From assembly GCF_023823125.1 (NCBI RefSeq), contig NZ_CP090949.1:1946001-2010000 (forward strand): 64,000 bases of DNA. The letters are read 5' to 3'. The position numbers were made by a program, and so were the translations under genes. The notes below the pieces were generated by a model. The model was not told the origin of the DNA and did not search any database. It was given only the letters and a program-made list of their open reading frames with translations. The stretch's first letter is position 1. Each line of letters starts with the position of its first letter. This DNA is from Erythrobacter aurantius (GTDB lineage Bacteria > Pseudomonadota > Alphaproteobacteria > Sphingomonadales > Sphingomonadaceae). Below, piece by piece: positions 15,456-25,377 of the stretch.

Positions 15456-16268
15456 TCAATCGACCGCAAATTGCTCCGACACGATCCGTTCGGCTAGCGA
15501 TTGGCCCGGGTCGAACAGCAGTTCCAGCTCCGTCTCATGGCAGATCCGGATCTCCACCTCGGCGATGTCGCGCAGTTCCTTCTGGTCGGCCACGGCGGCG
15601 ATGGGTCGCTTGACCGGTTCGAGCACGCGGAACTTGATCGGCATTTCATCAGGCAGGATCGCGCCGCGCCAACGCCGGGGGCGAAATGGCGAAATCGGGG
15701 TAAGGGCGAGCATCCCGCTGTCCAGCGGCAGGATCGGGCCGTTGGCGGAGAGGTTATAGGCGGTGGAACCCGCAGGCGTCGCCACCAGCACGCCGTCGCA
15801 CACCAGCTCCTTGATCCGCACCCGGCTGCCGACGGTGACCTCGATTTTCGCCGTCTGACGGGTTTCACGCAGCAGCGACAATTCGTTGATCGCGCGCAAG
15901 GTGTGGGTCGCACCATCTTGCGTCGTGGCTTTGATTTCGAGCGGGGCGATCGTTTTGCCGCGCGCCTTGTCGAGCCGTTCGATGACGTCGAATCGTGAAT
16001 GAAAGCGGTTCATCAGGAAACCGACTGTTCCGCGGTTCATCCCATAGGCGGGGATGACACGCCCTGATTCGAGCATGTCGTGCAGGATGGTGAGCATGAA
16101 GCCGTCGCCGCCAAGCACCACGGCCGCGTCTGCCTCCTCTAGCGGAGCCCATTCGCGTTGTTCGGACAGCATCGCATGGGCTTCCTGCGCGCGCGGAGCA
16201 TCGGACGCCAGCAGCGCGACCTTGCGAAAGCCGTTGCGTTCAGCCTGTGTCGCCGGTGAAGTTCCCAT
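15456..16268 (-). CDS. nadK: NAD kinase
   Basis: This 270-aa cytoplasmic enzyme phosphorylates NAD to NADP with ATP or polyphosphate. The diagnostic AVVLGGDGFMLTIL (GGDG nucleotide motif), YGMNRGTVGFLMN and DGVLVATPAGSTAYNLSANGPILP (NAD-binding and catalytic region) are in order and full length. The ATG at 16268 has AAAGGGCG upstream. It is transcribed toward the tRNA-Asn gene and marks the return to core chromosome. Confidence 0.95.
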   Translation of the reverse strand: MGTSPATQAERNGFRKVALLASDAPRAQEAHAMLSEQREWAPLEEADAAVVLGGDGFMLTILHDMLESGRVIPAYGMNRGTVGFLMNRFHSRFDVIERLDKARGKTIAPLEIKATTQDGATHTLRAINELSLLRETRQTAKIEVTVGSRVRIKELVCDGVLVATPAGSTAYNLSANGPILPLDSGMLALTPISPFRPRRWRGAILPDEMPIKFRVLEPVKRPIAAVADQKELRDIAEVEIRICHETELELLFDPGQSLAERIVSEQFAVD

Positions 16269-16445
16269 TCACGCCCTTTCGCACAAGGTTTCCCTTGTTT
16301 CCGCCTTACCCACGCGTTCACTTTTGTGTGGATACAATAGCTGCGCGCCCCCCCTTGCGCATAAATCGCGCGTGTGATGTTCCAAAACTGGGCGGATTGC
16401 AATTGGATAGAGCAAATCGTGCCGAGTGGCTCTAGATGGAGGGAA

Positions 16446-17273
16446 ATGGACAAAGGGCCCACATCAATCGGAAAGACGCTGTCCGGCTCGCTGCGCGAGG
16501 CTGGGGGAGAGCCCCTGCGCGGTGCGTTTCCGGGTGTGAAGGCATCCGCGCTCGAAACCGATCTGTTGCGCGCGCTTGACCGGCGCGAGATCGAAGTGCT
16601 GTTCCAGCCGCAGTTTTCCTGCCGCACCGGCGCGGTCGTCGGGGCGGAGGCGCTGGCGCGCTGGCAGCACCCGACGCTGGGGGAAATCGGCGCGCGCGAT
16701 CTGTTTGCGATTGCCGAACGCGCCGCGCTGGTCGCCCCGCTTTCCCGCCATGTCGTCGCCCGTGCGCTGGAGGATGCATCGCACTGGCCCGACGAACTCA
16801 CCGTATCGCTCAACATCACGCCCGAGGAACTGGGCGATCCGCGTTTTGCCGCCGATTTCGCCGCCGTCATCAGCAAGAGCGAGATCGAGCCGCATCGCCT
16901 GATGCTGGAAATCACCGAAGACCTGCTGGTGCACAATCTGGCGCAGGCGTCGGGCGCGCTTGGTGCGTTGCGGGCGCTCGGTTTTCGCACGGCGCTTGAC
17001 GATTTCGGCGCGGGCTTCTGCAATTTCCGGTACCTGCGCGAATTGCCGCTGGACGCGATCAAGCTGGACAAGATCATGGTCGATGGCGTTCCCGGCGATG
17101 CCAAGGCGCTGGAACTGGATGTCTACGCCGAAGGGATCGAAACCGACGTACAGCGCGCAACAATCATCAGCGAAGGCTGCGATTACTGGCAGGGCTTCCT
17201 GCGCGCCCAGCCGATGAAGAGCGACGATGTTCTGGCCTTGTCCAAGACCGCAAGGGGTGCGGGGCACGGGTAG
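16446..17273 (+). CDS. EAL-domain protein, shortened (possible c-di-GMP phosphodiesterase)
   Basis: The 275-aa protein is a stand-alone EAL domain: VGAEALARWQHP (E68), SLNITPEEL, LEITEDLL, ALDDFGAGFCNFRYL, DAIKLDKIMV and VYAEGIET, and the WQGF...QP end are present. These cover the metal- and substrate-binding residues of c-di-GMP phosphodiesterases. Between VPGDAKAL and ELDVYAEGIET about 14 residues are missing compared with normal EAL domains, where the helix AIVRAIIALARSLG-like sequence should stand. The strong GGAGGG site fixes the ATG at 16446. No GGDEF partner is adjacent. Activity is doubtful because of the gap. Confidence 0.85.
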   Translation: MDKGPTSIGKTLSGSLREAGGEPLRGAFPGVKASALETDLLRALDRREIEVLFQPQFSCRTGAVVGAEALARWQHPTLGEIGARDLFAIAERAALVAPLSRHVVARALEDASHWPDELTVSLNITPEELGDPRFAADFAAVISKSEIEPHRLMLEITEDLLVHNLAQASGALGALRALGFRTALDDFGAGFCNFRYLRELPLDAIKLDKIMVDGVPGDAKALELDVYAEGIETDVQRATIISEGCDYWQGFLRAQPMKSDDVLALSKTARGAGHG

Positions 17274-17281
17274 GGGCTGGC

Positions 17282-17788
17282 CTACTTCGTCGGCGACCCT
17301 CGACTTAACGACAGGCCGGTTGCGACTTCAATCTTGTCGACTATCTTTTGCGCCACGAGGCTGGAATACGGGCTGCAAATGACAAGATCATCGCTCGCCT
17401 CAAGTTCTTCCAATGCGCGCGTGACCGTATCGATCAGCGACTCTTGGTCGCCTCTAGCGGTCTGATTTTTCGCTTCCTTAAGGAAGAATCCAAGCAAGTC
17501 TGAATTCGGAACTCGACCCACAGATGGATATTTGTCTGGGAACTGATCGATCTTTCCAGACCATGTCAGATGCACCCAGAACAGGTTCCGGATGTTATCC
17601 GTGTCAGCGACGATCACATCATCGGAGCCGCTGTGCCTTGCGATGACGATGAGCGTGTTTGCCCAGGAACTGAGAAAATGTTCGGGGCCGATTTCGCTTC
17701 TGAGTTCAGATGTGAAGAACCGCGAATGCTCTTCGTCGAGATATTGCCACGGACACCCCTCGGGTATTGGAACCAGCCCGGTGAACAT
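17282..17788 (-). CDS. Hypothetical protein, 168 aa
   Basis: A soluble protein starting MFTGLVPIPEGCPWQYLDEEHS, with alternating acidic and hydrophobic segments (IVIARHSGSDDVIVADTDNIRNLFWVHLTW) and a helical C-terminus. I do not recognise a family. AAAGGGAG upstream of the ATG at 17788 favours this start. A longer frame upstream belongs to the decayed mfd end (17825-17940). The AT content is higher than in the flanking genes, consistent with arrival together with a rearrangement at the mfd end. SMI1- or SUFU-type immunity proteins have a similar feel, but no motif proves it. Confidence 0.65.
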   Translation of the reverse strand: MFTGLVPIPEGCPWQYLDEEHSRFFTSELRSEIGPEHFLSSWANTLIVIARHSGSDDVIVADTDNIRNLFWVHLTWSGKIDQFPDKYPSVGRVPNSDLLGFFLKEAKNQTARGDQESLIDTVTRALEELEASDDLVICSPYSSLVAQKIVDKIEVATGLSLSRGSPTK

Positions 17789-17824
17789 CGTATTCTCCCT
17801 TTCCGGGTATTTGACGGAGCCCTT

Positions 17825-17940
17825 TTCCCGCTTCTTCCCGTTCTGCACAATCCCACTTGGCAGCTTGGTCACTTAGAACAGGCCGTTCAGGCGGTTGTCC
17901 CGATCTCACCCAAGCGCGGTTGCCGACTTCATGGCGGCAT
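17825..17940 (-). pseudogene. Remnant of an mfd 3' end
   Basis: About 100 bp match the true 3' end of mfd at roughly 19411-19530 at about three bases in four, for example GAACAGGCC.TTCAGGCGG and CGGTTG...TTCATG. Translated on the minus strand it gives NRAW and, after frame shifts, RLNGLF and TKLPSGIVQNGKK. The intact Mfd ends with [20 protein letters not shown] and [11 protein letters not shown]. It is not expressed as Mfd: it is broken by shifts and a stop. Confidence 0.7.
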
Positions 17941-17973
17941 GGCTAAGGTGCCTCTCCAGCGATGGGGGATGCC

Positions 17974-19404
17974 ATGAATGTATTGAGAGCCTTTCTTTTC
18001 AGCCTTGCTGCATTCGTGATGCAAGCCACCCCTGCGAGCGCGCAGGACGGTGACAGGTTGCTGCTGAACAACGTCCGGATACTCCACCTCGAAGGGGAAC
18101 ATGCCCGGCTGGTTCCCGAAATGGCCATCCTGATCGCGGACGGCAGGATCGTTCGGATCATGCCGACCGATCAGGTCGAGACCCAAGGCGCAACGACGAT
18201 TATCGAAGGAGACGGGCGGGTGGTCATGCCCGGGCTCGTCGACATGCATGTCCACGTCTGGGATCGGCAATCCCTGGGCGCCTATCTGGCGGCTGGCGTT
18301 ACAACGATCCGCAATGCATCGGGGATGCCGTTCCATCTGCGCCTAGCACAGGAAATCGAGCAAGGGGACGTGATCGGCCCCCGGCTGATTACGACAGGGC
18401 CGATCCTGAACAGTCCCGGCCCTAATGCGCAGATCAACCATCAGATGATTGCGACGGCTGCGGAAGCGCGAAGTGCCGTGCAGCAACAGCACGAGGCCGG
18501 ATATCGCAGGATCAAGGTGCATTCGAACCTCACCCGCGAAGCCTATGAGGCAGTGCTGAGCGAAGCGGATCGGCTCGGGATGACAATCATGGGGCACACT
18601 CCCGAAGGCGAGCGAAAGGCTGGAATGCCGTACCAGCTCCCTTTCGACATAGCCTTCGGTGAAATTCTGGATGATGGCTTTGTTACCATTGAGCACGTCG
18701 AATCGATTGTGTGGCATGGATTGCGGGATCGCCACGATGAAGCGGCCGGGCGTGCGCTTGCGCGCCAGATCGCCGAAGCCAAGGTGCCGGTCGATCCGAC
18801 CCTGCTGGCATTTTACAACCTGCTCAGGGTGGCAGAGACCCAAGGCGCTTATCTTCAGCGACCGGGGACCGAGATGCTCAATCCCTTGCTGGTTGCACAA
18901 AGCCAGGCGGAGTATGATCGCTGGGCCAATGAGGATGTGGAACGGAACCGCGCGGCGTTCGAATTCTACAAGTTCATGGTCCGCCAACTCGCTGATGAGG
19001 GCGTGCTGCTTGTCGCAGGAAGCGACGCCGGGATATTCACCAACGTGCCGGGAATTTCGCTGATCGAGGAACTCGAACTGCTGGAGGAAGCTGGACTCGA
19101 TATCACCAGCGTTCTGCGTGCAGCCACGATCAATCCCGCGATCGCCTTGGGCCGGCAAGACGATGTGGGGCTGGTGGTCGAGGGTTACCAAGCCGACCTT
19201 ATTCTGTTGGACAGCGACCCTACGGAAGATATTGCCGCGCTCCGGTCGGTGTCTGGCGTTGTCGCCGGGGGAAGATGGCTCGACCGGGCATCGCTGGACG
19301 CGCAGTTAGCTGAAGCCGCGAAGCACGATGTCGAGCGAACCCAACGCAATCTGGTTGAAGCCCTTGTCGCACAAGGGGTGGACCCGGCAACGCTGGGTCT
19401 TTGA
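17974..19404 (+). CDS. Exported amidohydrolase (imidazolonepropionase-like)
   Basis: The 476-aa protein has a signal peptide (NVLRAFLFSLAAFVMQATPASAQ) and the metal-dependent amidohydrolase fold. Visible ligands are H92 and H94 (DMHVHVW), K181 (RIKVHSN, the carboxylated bridge), H208 (MGHTPEG), H241 (IEHVES) and D351 (AGSDAG). Periplasmic members act on peptidic, cyclic-imide or organophosphate-like amides; the substrate is open. The ATG at 17974 follows GGGGGAT. The gene converges on mfd with 5 bp between stops and is bracketed by the intact mfd end on one side and an mfd remnant on the other, suggesting insertion. Confidence 0.9.
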   Translation: MNVLRAFLFSLAAFVMQATPASAQDGDRLLLNNVRILHLEGEHARLVPEMAILIADGRIVRIMPTDQVETQGATTIIEGDGRVVMPGLVDMHVHVWDRQSLGAYLAAGVTTIRNASGMPFHLRLAQEIEQGDVIGPRLITTGPILNSPGPNAQINHQMIATAAEARSAVQQQHEAGYRRIKVHSNLTREAYEAVLSEADRLGMTIMGHTPEGERKAGMPYQLPFDIAFGEILDDGFVTIEHVESIVWHGLRDRHDEAAGRALARQIAEAKVPVDPTLLAFYNLLRVAETQGAYLQRPGTEMLNPLLVAQSQAEYDRWANEDVERNRAAFEFYKFMVRQLADEGVLLVAGSDAGIFTNVPGISLIEELELLEEAGLDITSVLRAATINPAIALGRQDDVGLVVEGYQADLILLDSDPTEDIAALRSVSGVVAGGRWLDRASLDAQLAEAAKHDVERTQRNLVEALVAQGVDPATLGL

Positions 19405-19409
19405 CGCCT

Positions 19410-22400
19410 CTAAGCTGCTTTTTTGCGCGCTTTGCGCACAATCCCGCTTAGTCCTTTGGTCAGCTGGAACAGGCCATTCAGGCGGCTGTCGGGATCGCCC
19501 CATGCACGGTTGATGACCAGCTTCATGTCGGGCCGCAGCTTGGCGGTTTCGGGGCGGCTCTGGTTCAGCCGGTCAACATAGGCGACAAGGCCCGGGCCGT
19601 CGGGGAAATCGTCCTTGTGGAAGCTCACCAGTGTTCCGCGCGCGCCGACGTCGATCTTGGCGATGTTGGCGGTGATCGCCTGATGCTTGATTTCGATCAG
19701 GCGGACGAGGTTCCTGGTCGGGGCGGGCAGGTCGCCGAAACGGTCGATCATCTCGGCGGCGAGGCTTTCGATCTCGGCCTTGTCGCGCGCCTGGTTGAGA
19801 CGGCGATAAAGCGCCATGCGCACCGCCAGATCGGGGACGTAATCTTCCGGGATCATGATCGGCGCATCGACGGTGATCTGCGGGCTGAAGGCATCCTGCG
19901 CCTTCTCCAGCCCCATTTCGCCCGCCTTGGCAGCCAGGATCGCGTCCTCAAGCATCGACTGGTACAATTCGAACCCGACTTCGCGGATGTGGCCCGACTG
20001 CTCGTCACCCAGCAGATTGCCCGCACCGCGAATGTCGAGATCGTGGCTCGCCAGTTGGAACCCTGCGCCTAGGCTGTCTAGATCGCCCAGCACCTTGAGC
20101 CGCTTTTCCGCGACTTCGGACAATTGCACGTCCTTTTCATGCGTAAGATAGGCATAGGCGCGCAGTTTCGACCGGCCGACACGCCCGCGCAGCTGGTAAA
20201 GCTGGGCAAGGCCAAAACGGTCGGCGCGGTGGATGATGATGGTGTTGGCGGAGGGAAGGTCGAGCCCGCTTTCGACGATGGTGGTCGAAAGCAGCACTTC
20301 GTACTTGCCTTCGTAGAACGCGCTCATCCGTTCTTCGATCTCGCCTGCGCCCATCTGGCCGTGGGCGCTGATCGATTTCACTTCCGGCACGTGTTCCCGC
20401 AGCCATTCTTCGACGCCGGCCATGTCGGAAATGCGCGGCACCACGATGAAGCTTTGCCCGCCGCGATGGTGTTCGCGCAGCAAGGCTTCGCGCATCACCA
20501 TGTCGTCCCATTCCATCACATAGGTGCGCACCGCGAGGCGATCGACCGGCGGGGTCTGGATGGTGGAAAGTTCGCGCAGGCCGCTCATCGCCATTTGCAG
20601 CGTGCGCGGGATCGGCGTGGCGGTGAGCGTGAGCATATGCACATCGGCGCGCAGTTGCTTCAGCTTTTCCTTGTGGGTGACGCCAAACCGTTGTTCCTCG
20701 TCCACGATGACGAGGCCGAGGTTCCTGAACTCGGTTGATTTGGACAGGATCGCGTGAGTGCCGACGACGATGTCGATATCGCCCTTGGCCAGCCCCTCGC
20801 GCGTCTCTGTCATTTCCTTGGAGGTGACGAGCCGCGACAGCCGTCCGACTTTTAGCGGGAAACCGGAAAACCGTTCGGCAAAGTTCTGGTAATGCTGGCG
20901 GGCGAGCAGGGTGGTGGGCGCGACCACGGCGACCTGCTGCCCGTTCATTGCCGCGACGAAGGCGGCGCGCAGGGCCACCTCGGTCTTGCCGAAGCCGACA
21001 TCGCCGCACACCAGCCGGTCCATCGGCCTGCCGCTTTCCAGATCGCGCAGCACATCGGTGATGGCCGCGTCCTGATCCTCGGTTTCCTCCCATGGGAAGC
21101 GATCGACGAATTGGTTGAAGCTGGCTTCGTCCGCTGCCAGCACGGGCGCTTTCCTGAGAGCGCGCTGGGCCGCGATCTTCATCAGTTCGCCTGCGATGGC
21201 GGTGATGCGTTCCTTCAATCGGGCGCGGCGTTTCTGCCATGCCTCGCCACCCAGACGATCGAGCGGAACCGCATCTTCGGACGATCCGTAGCGCGACAGC
21301 ACGTCGATGTTCTCGACCGGGATGAACAGCTTGTCCCCGCCTGCATATTCCAGCGCGACGCAATCGTGCTGGCTTTTGCCAACGGCGATGGGTTCAAGAC
21401 CGAGGTACTTGCCGATCCCGTGTTCGAGATGGACGACCAGATCGCCCCGTGAAAGCGCCTGAAGCTCGGCGAGGAAGGCGTCGGAATCCTTGCGCTTCTT
21501 CTTGCGCCGCACCAGCCTGTCGCCGAGCACGTCCTGTTCGGTCAGCAGTTCGATCGCGTCGCTGGAAAAGCCGGTGTCGAGCGGAAGCACCATCGCCGCA
21601 GTTTTGCCTTTGGCGGCCAGGCCGAGCGCTTCCTGCCAGCTGTCCGCCAGAACGGTGGGCGCGCCCGCTTCTTCAAGGATGGAGGCGATGCGCGCGCGGC
21701 TGCCGGTGGAATAGGCCGCGAACAAGGCTTTGCGCCCGGCCTTGGTTACGCCCGCGAAATGCTTCGCTGCCGCTTCGTAGACGTTGTCGCCTCGGGCCCG
21801 TTCCGGAGCGAAGTCACGCGCGCCCTTGAACCCGAAATCCAGCGTCGCCTCGCCTTCGGGAGAGGCGAACAGGCTGGCACGGTGGGCCTTGGAGTTGGCA
21901 AGGCCCGACTGGAATTCGCTGTCAGACAGATACAGCGCATCCTTCGCCAGCGGGCGATAGCTGCCGGTGCGCTCGCTCGCCACGCGGCCGCGCTGTTCGT
22001 GATAGTCGGAAATGTCTGACAGGCGCTCTTCCGCAGCGCCAAGCGCCGCCTGGTCGATCACGACCACATCATCCTTGCCCAGATGATCGAACAGTGTCGC
22101 CAGCTTGTCTTCGAACAGGGGGAGCCAGTGCTCCATCCCCGCCAGTCGCCGCCCGTCGCTCACCGCCTCATAGAGCGGGTCCTGCGTCGCCGCCGCACCG
22201 AACATCTCGCGATAGCGCGAACGGAAGCGCTTGATACTGTCTTCGTCGATCAACGCCTCCGACGCAGGGAGCAGCAGATGCGCGTCGAGCCGCCCGGTGC
22301 TGCGCTGGGTCGAGGGATCGAACAGGCGCAGGCTTTCCAGCTCGTCACCAAAGAAATCGAGCCGCAGGCCTTCTTCCAGAGACGACGGGAAGATGTCGAC

Positions 22401-22904
22401 AATTGACCCGCGCACCGCGAATTCACCGTGATCGATCACTGTATCGGTACGGGTGTAACCCTGACGCGTCAGCAGCGCGGCGAGGCTGTCATGCCCGATG
22501 GTTGTGCCGGGCTTGAACTCGCGCACGCTTTCCCGGATGCGGAACGGCGTCAGCACCCGTTGCAGCGCGGCATTGACCGTCGTGACCAGCAATTGCGAGG
22601 ACGAAGACGGTCGCTGGAGCCGGAACAGCGCCGAAAGCCGCGCCGCGCTGATCGAGAGGGCGGGGCTGGCGCGGTCGTAGGGCAGGCAGTCCCAAGCCGG
22701 GAATTCGAGCACTTCGACTTCGGGTGCAAAGAACCGTGCGGCCTCGGCCACGCTGCGCATCGCGGCATCATCGGGCGCGATGAAGACGGCGCGCTGTTTT
22801 GCCGCGCGCGCCAGATCGGCCATGACCAGCGGCTGCGCGCCGCGTGCGAGCGACGACAGGGTCAACGGCGCGTCGGCGCGCAATATGCGGTTCAAATCGG
22901 GCAT
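19410..22904 (-). CDS. mfd: Transcription-repair coupling factor Mfd
   Basis: The 1164-aa ATPase removes RNA polymerase stalled at lesions and recruits UvrA. In order are a UvrB-like N-terminus ([14 protein letters not shown]), the RNAP-interaction (CarD-like) domain ([21 protein letters not shown]), Walker [14 protein letters not shown] near 637, [24 protein letters not shown], the helicase C-domain ([34 protein letters not shown] in pieces) and the TRCF C-domain. Length and order are standard. The ATG at 22904 ([10 protein letters not shown]) was chosen because upstream codons look non-coding and run into sdhE. It follows sdhE by 62 bp on the same strand. Confidence 0.96.
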   Translation of the reverse strand: MPDLNRILRADAPLTLSSLARGAQPLVMADLARAAKQRAVFIAPDDAAMRSVAEAARFFAPEVEVLEFPAWDCLPYDRASPALSISAARLSALFRLQRPSSSSQLLVTTVNAALQRVLTPFRIRESVREFKPGTTIGHDSLAALLTRQGYTRTDTVIDHGEFAVRGSIVDIFPSSLEEGLRLDFFGDELESLRLFDPSTQRSTGRLDAHLLLPASEALIDEDSIKRFRSRYREMFGAAATQDPLYEAVSDGRRLAGMEHWLPLFEDKLATLFDHLGKDDVVVIDQAALGAAEERLSDISDYHEQRGRVASERTGSYRPLAKDALYLSDSEFQSGLANSKAHRASLFASPEGEATLDFGFKGARDFAPERARGDNVYEAAAKHFAGVTKAGRKALFAAYSTGSRARIASILEEAGAPTVLADSWQEALGLAAKGKTAAMVLPLDTGFSSDAIELLTEQDVLGDRLVRRKKKRKDSDAFLAELQALSRGDLVVHLEHGIGKYLGLEPIAVGKSQHDCVALEYAGGDKLFIPVENIDVLSRYGSSEDAVPLDRLGGEAWQKRRARLKERITAIAGELMKIAAQRALRKAPVLAADEASFNQFVDRFPWEETEDQDAAITDVLRDLESGRPMDRLVCGDVGFGKTEVALRAAFVAAMNGQQVAVVAPTTLLARQHYQNFAERFSGFPLKVGRLSRLVTSKEMTETREGLAKGDIDIVVGTHAILSKSTEFRNLGLVIVDEEQRFGVTHKEKLKQLRADVHMLTLTATPIPRTLQMAMSGLRELSTIQTPPVDRLAVRTYVMEWDDMVMREALLREHHRGGQSFIVVPRISDMAGVEEWLREHVPEVKSISAHGQMGAGEIEERMSAFYEGKYEVLLSTTIVESGLDLPSANTIIIHRADRFGLAQLYQLRGRVGRSKLRAYAYLTHEKDVQLSEVAEKRLKVLGDLDSLGAGFQLASHDLDIRGAGNLLGDEQSGHIREVGFELYQSMLEDAILAAKAGEMGLEKAQDAFSPQITVDAPIMIPEDYVPDLAVRMALYRRLNQARDKAEIESLAAEMIDRFGDLPAPTRNLVRLIEIKHQAITANIAKIDVGARGTLVSFHKDDFPDGPGLVAYVDRLNQSRPETAKLRPDMKLVINRAWGDPDSRLNGLFQLTKGLSGIVRKARKKAA

Positions 22905-22966
22905 GGTCAGGTCAAAAGGTCGCAGGCGCGCAGAGAGTTCCCGCGCTTTCAGAAAAGAACCGCGCC

Positions 22967-23245
22967 CTAGCTTGGAATATCGACGTAATCCAGCTTCTGC
23001 ATCTTCTGGATCAGTTCGCCCTGAAACCGCTTTGGCACAGGTTGCGTCTGAAGCCCCCATGCCATCACGTCGACGTCATCTTCGGCCAGCAGGTCTTCGA
23101 ACCAGTCCATTTCGGCTTCGCCCCATTCGGCGTGGTAGCGATCGAAGAAACCGCCGATCATGTAGTCGGCTTCGCGGGTGCCCCGATGCCATGCACGGAA
23201 TTTGGCGCGGGCGAGACGGGTTTCGAAAGTGGGCATATCCGACAT
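22967..23245 (-). CDS. sdhE: Succinate dehydrogenase assembly factor SdhE
   Basis: This 92-aa protein contains the RGTREADYMIGGFFD segment, the RGxxE-type surface that binds the FAD-containing flavoprotein of succinate dehydrogenase, plus an acidic DWFEDLLAEDDVDVMAW helix. It helps attach FAD covalently to SdhA. It sits between mfd (same strand, downstream) and recG (divergent, 55 bp from its ATG), a common alphaproteobacterial order. The ATG at 23245 is preferred; a second in-frame ATG three codons later is possible. Confidence 0.92.
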   Translation of the reverse strand: MSDMPTFETRLARAKFRAWHRGTREADYMIGGFFDRYHAEWGEAEMDWFEDLLAEDDVDVMAWGLQTQPVPKRFQGELIQKMQKLDYVDIPS

Positions 23246-23300
23246 GGCCGGACAGGTAAGACACTCGCGCCAGCCGTGCAACCGGGTATAGACTGCGATC

Positions 23301-25361
23301 ATGCGTCCAGAGGTGCTCAATCCGATCTTTGCCGAAAGCCAGACGCTCGACGGTGTCGGGCCGAAGCTGGCGAAGCCGCTTGAGAAGCTCGGCCTGACGC
23401 GGGTGAAGGATGTCGCGTACCATTTGCCGGAACGCTTCGTTACCCGGCGTGCCATCGCCAATCTCGACGAAGGGGCGGAGGGCGAACAGGTTATTATCGC
23501 GCTGACCCCGACAGAGCATCGCGCATCGCGCAACCAGCGCGGGCCCTACCGGGTGCTGGCCCAGGACGATATCGGCAATATCTGCGCGCTGACCTATTTC
23601 GGGCGGGCGTCCTACACCGCGAAAAAGACCTTGCCCGTGGGCGAGAAACGCTGGGTTGCCGGGCGGCTTGATCGCTATGGCGACATGCTCCAGATCGTCC
23701 ATCCCGATCATGTCGAAGACAACAGCGCCGCGCATATGGGGCGGCTGGTGGAGCCGGTCTATGCCCTGTCCGAAGGGCTGACCCAGCCCAAGGTAGCAGG
23801 GCTGGTCGCGCAATCGCTCGATCGCCTGCCCGACCTGCCCGAATGGATCGAACCCGGCCAGTTCGAGCGAGAGGGTTGGCCCGCATGGCGCGACGCGATC
23901 AAGCTGGCGCACCAGTCCACCAATGAAAAGGCGCGCGACCGGTTGGCCTATGACGAATTGCTCGCGAACAGCCTCGCGCTGCTGCTGGTCAAGGCGGAGG
24001 GGCGCAGGCGCAAGGGGCAGGCGCTGATTGGTGACCGATCGCTGCGCGACCGTCTGCAATTGCCGTTCGAGACGACGGGAGCGCAGAAGCGGTCTGTCGC
24101 GGAAATCGAAGGCGACATGCAGCAGGAAGCGCCGATGCTGCGGCTGCTGCAGGGCGATGTCGGCGCGGGCAAGACGGTGGTGGCGCTTGAGGCGATGCTG
24201 ATAGCGGTGGAGGCGGGCAAGCAGGCCGCTTTGCTCGCCCCGACGGAAATCCTCGCGCGCCAGCATTACGAGACGCTGAGCAAGATGGCTGCCCCCACGG
24301 GCGCGGAAATCGCTTTGCTGACAGGCCGTGCGAAGGGGCGCGAGCGCGAAGGGCTGCTGATGGGGCTGGTGAATGGCGAGATCGACATTCTCGTCGGCAC
24401 GCATGCCATTTTTCAGGACAGCGTCACCTATCGCGATCTCGGACTTGTCGTGATTGACGAACAGCACCGCTTCGGCGTGCAGCAAAGGCTGGCGCTGGCG
24501 GGTAAGGGCAGGCGGGCGCCGCACACCTTGGCGATGACGGCAACGCCGATCCCGCGCAGCCTGACGCTGGCGCAATATGGCGAGATGGATGTCAGCCGCC
24601 TCGACGAGTTGCCGCCGGGCAGGCAGGCGATCGATACGCGGGTCGTCGCGCAGGAACGGCTGGAGGATGTGGTTGCCGGGGTGGAACGTCACCTCGCCAC
24701 CGGGCAGCAAGCCTATTGGGTGTGCCCGATGGTGCGCGACAGCGAAGTCGCCGATATCGCCGCGGCGGAGGCGCGCTATGCCTCGTTGAAGGAGCGGTTT
24801 GGCGATGACGTGGTGCTGGTCCACGGACAGCTGAGGCCCGAGGTGAAGGACGCCAATATGGAACGCTTCGCCAGCGGCGGGGCGAAGCTGCTGATCGCGA
24901 CCACGGTGATCGAAGTCGGGGTCGATGTTCCATCCGCGACGCTGATGGTGATCGAACAGGCCGAACGGTTTGGCCTAGCCCAATTGCACCAGTTGCGTGG
25001 GCGCGTGGGGAGGGGGAGCGAGAAATCGGTCTGCCTGTTGCTGCGCGGTGGGGAGCTAACCGAAACCGGCAAGAAGCGGCTGGCGCTGATGCGCGAAACG
25101 CAGGACGGCTTCCGCATCGCCGAGGAAGACCTTGAGCTGCGCGGTGGCGGCGAATTGCTCGGCACGCGGCAATCGGGGGAGGCTGCGTTTCGGATTGCCG
25201 CTCTGGATCAGGTGCAGAAACTGCTACCCGCAGCCCATGCCGATGCGCGGCTTTTGATCGAGCGTGACGGGGGCTTGACCTCTCCACGCGGCGAGGCGGC
25301 GCGTATCCTGCTGTATCTGTTCGAACGCGATTGGGGCGTGCAATTGCTGCGTGGCGGGTAG
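23301..25361 (+). CDS. recG: ATP-dependent DNA helicase RecG
   Basis: The 686-aa helicase rescues stalled forks by driving branch migration and fork regression. It shows the N-terminal wedge/OB region (DGVGPKLAKPLEKLGL, GRLDRYGDMLQIVHPDHV), Walker A GDVGAGKTVVAL (about 285-296), VIDEQHRFGVQQR (about 384), MTATPIPRSLTLA, then TTVIEVGVDVPSA and [13 protein letters not shown] and the TRG-type C-terminal wedge. Length is normal. It is divergent from sdhE-mfd, grouping three DNA/energy maintenance genes. Confidence 0.96.
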   Translation: MRPEVLNPIFAESQTLDGVGPKLAKPLEKLGLTRVKDVAYHLPERFVTRRAIANLDEGAEGEQVIIALTPTEHRASRNQRGPYRVLAQDDIGNICALTYFGRASYTAKKTLPVGEKRWVAGRLDRYGDMLQIVHPDHVEDNSAAHMGRLVEPVYALSEGLTQPKVAGLVAQSLDRLPDLPEWIEPGQFEREGWPAWRDAIKLAHQSTNEKARDRLAYDELLANSLALLLVKAEGRRRKGQALIGDRSLRDRLQLPFETTGAQKRSVAEIEGDMQQEAPMLRLLQGDVGAGKTVVALEAMLIAVEAGKQAALLAPTEILARQHYETLSKMAAPTGAEIALLTGRAKGREREGLLMGLVNGEIDILVGTHAIFQDSVTYRDLGLVVIDEQHRFGVQQRLALAGKGRRAPHTLAMTATPIPRSLTLAQYGEMDVSRLDELPPGRQAIDTRVVAQERLEDVVAGVERHLATGQQAYWVCPMVRDSEVADIAAAEARYASLKERFGDDVVLVHGQLRPEVKDANMERFASGGAKLLIATTVIEVGVDVPSATLMVIEQAERFGLAQLHQLRGRVGRGSEKSVCLLLRGGELTETGKKRLALMRETQDGFRIAEEDLELRGGGELLGTRQSGEAAFRIAALDQVQKLLPAAHADARLLIERDGGLTSPRGEAARILLYLFERDWGVQLLRGG

Positions 25362-25377
25362 GCTGTTGCGGCCTCTG

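Noticed and set aside
20137..21363. 408-codon minus-strand frame inside mfd
   Set aside because: Same strand as mfd but a different frame, Arg-rich, with no start signals. Mfd motifs are continuous in the true frame.
23076..24824. 582-codon minus-strand open frame
   Set aside because: Antisense of recG, which has all helicase motifs. The His/Gln/Arg-rich translation is typical of a mirrored high-GC gene.
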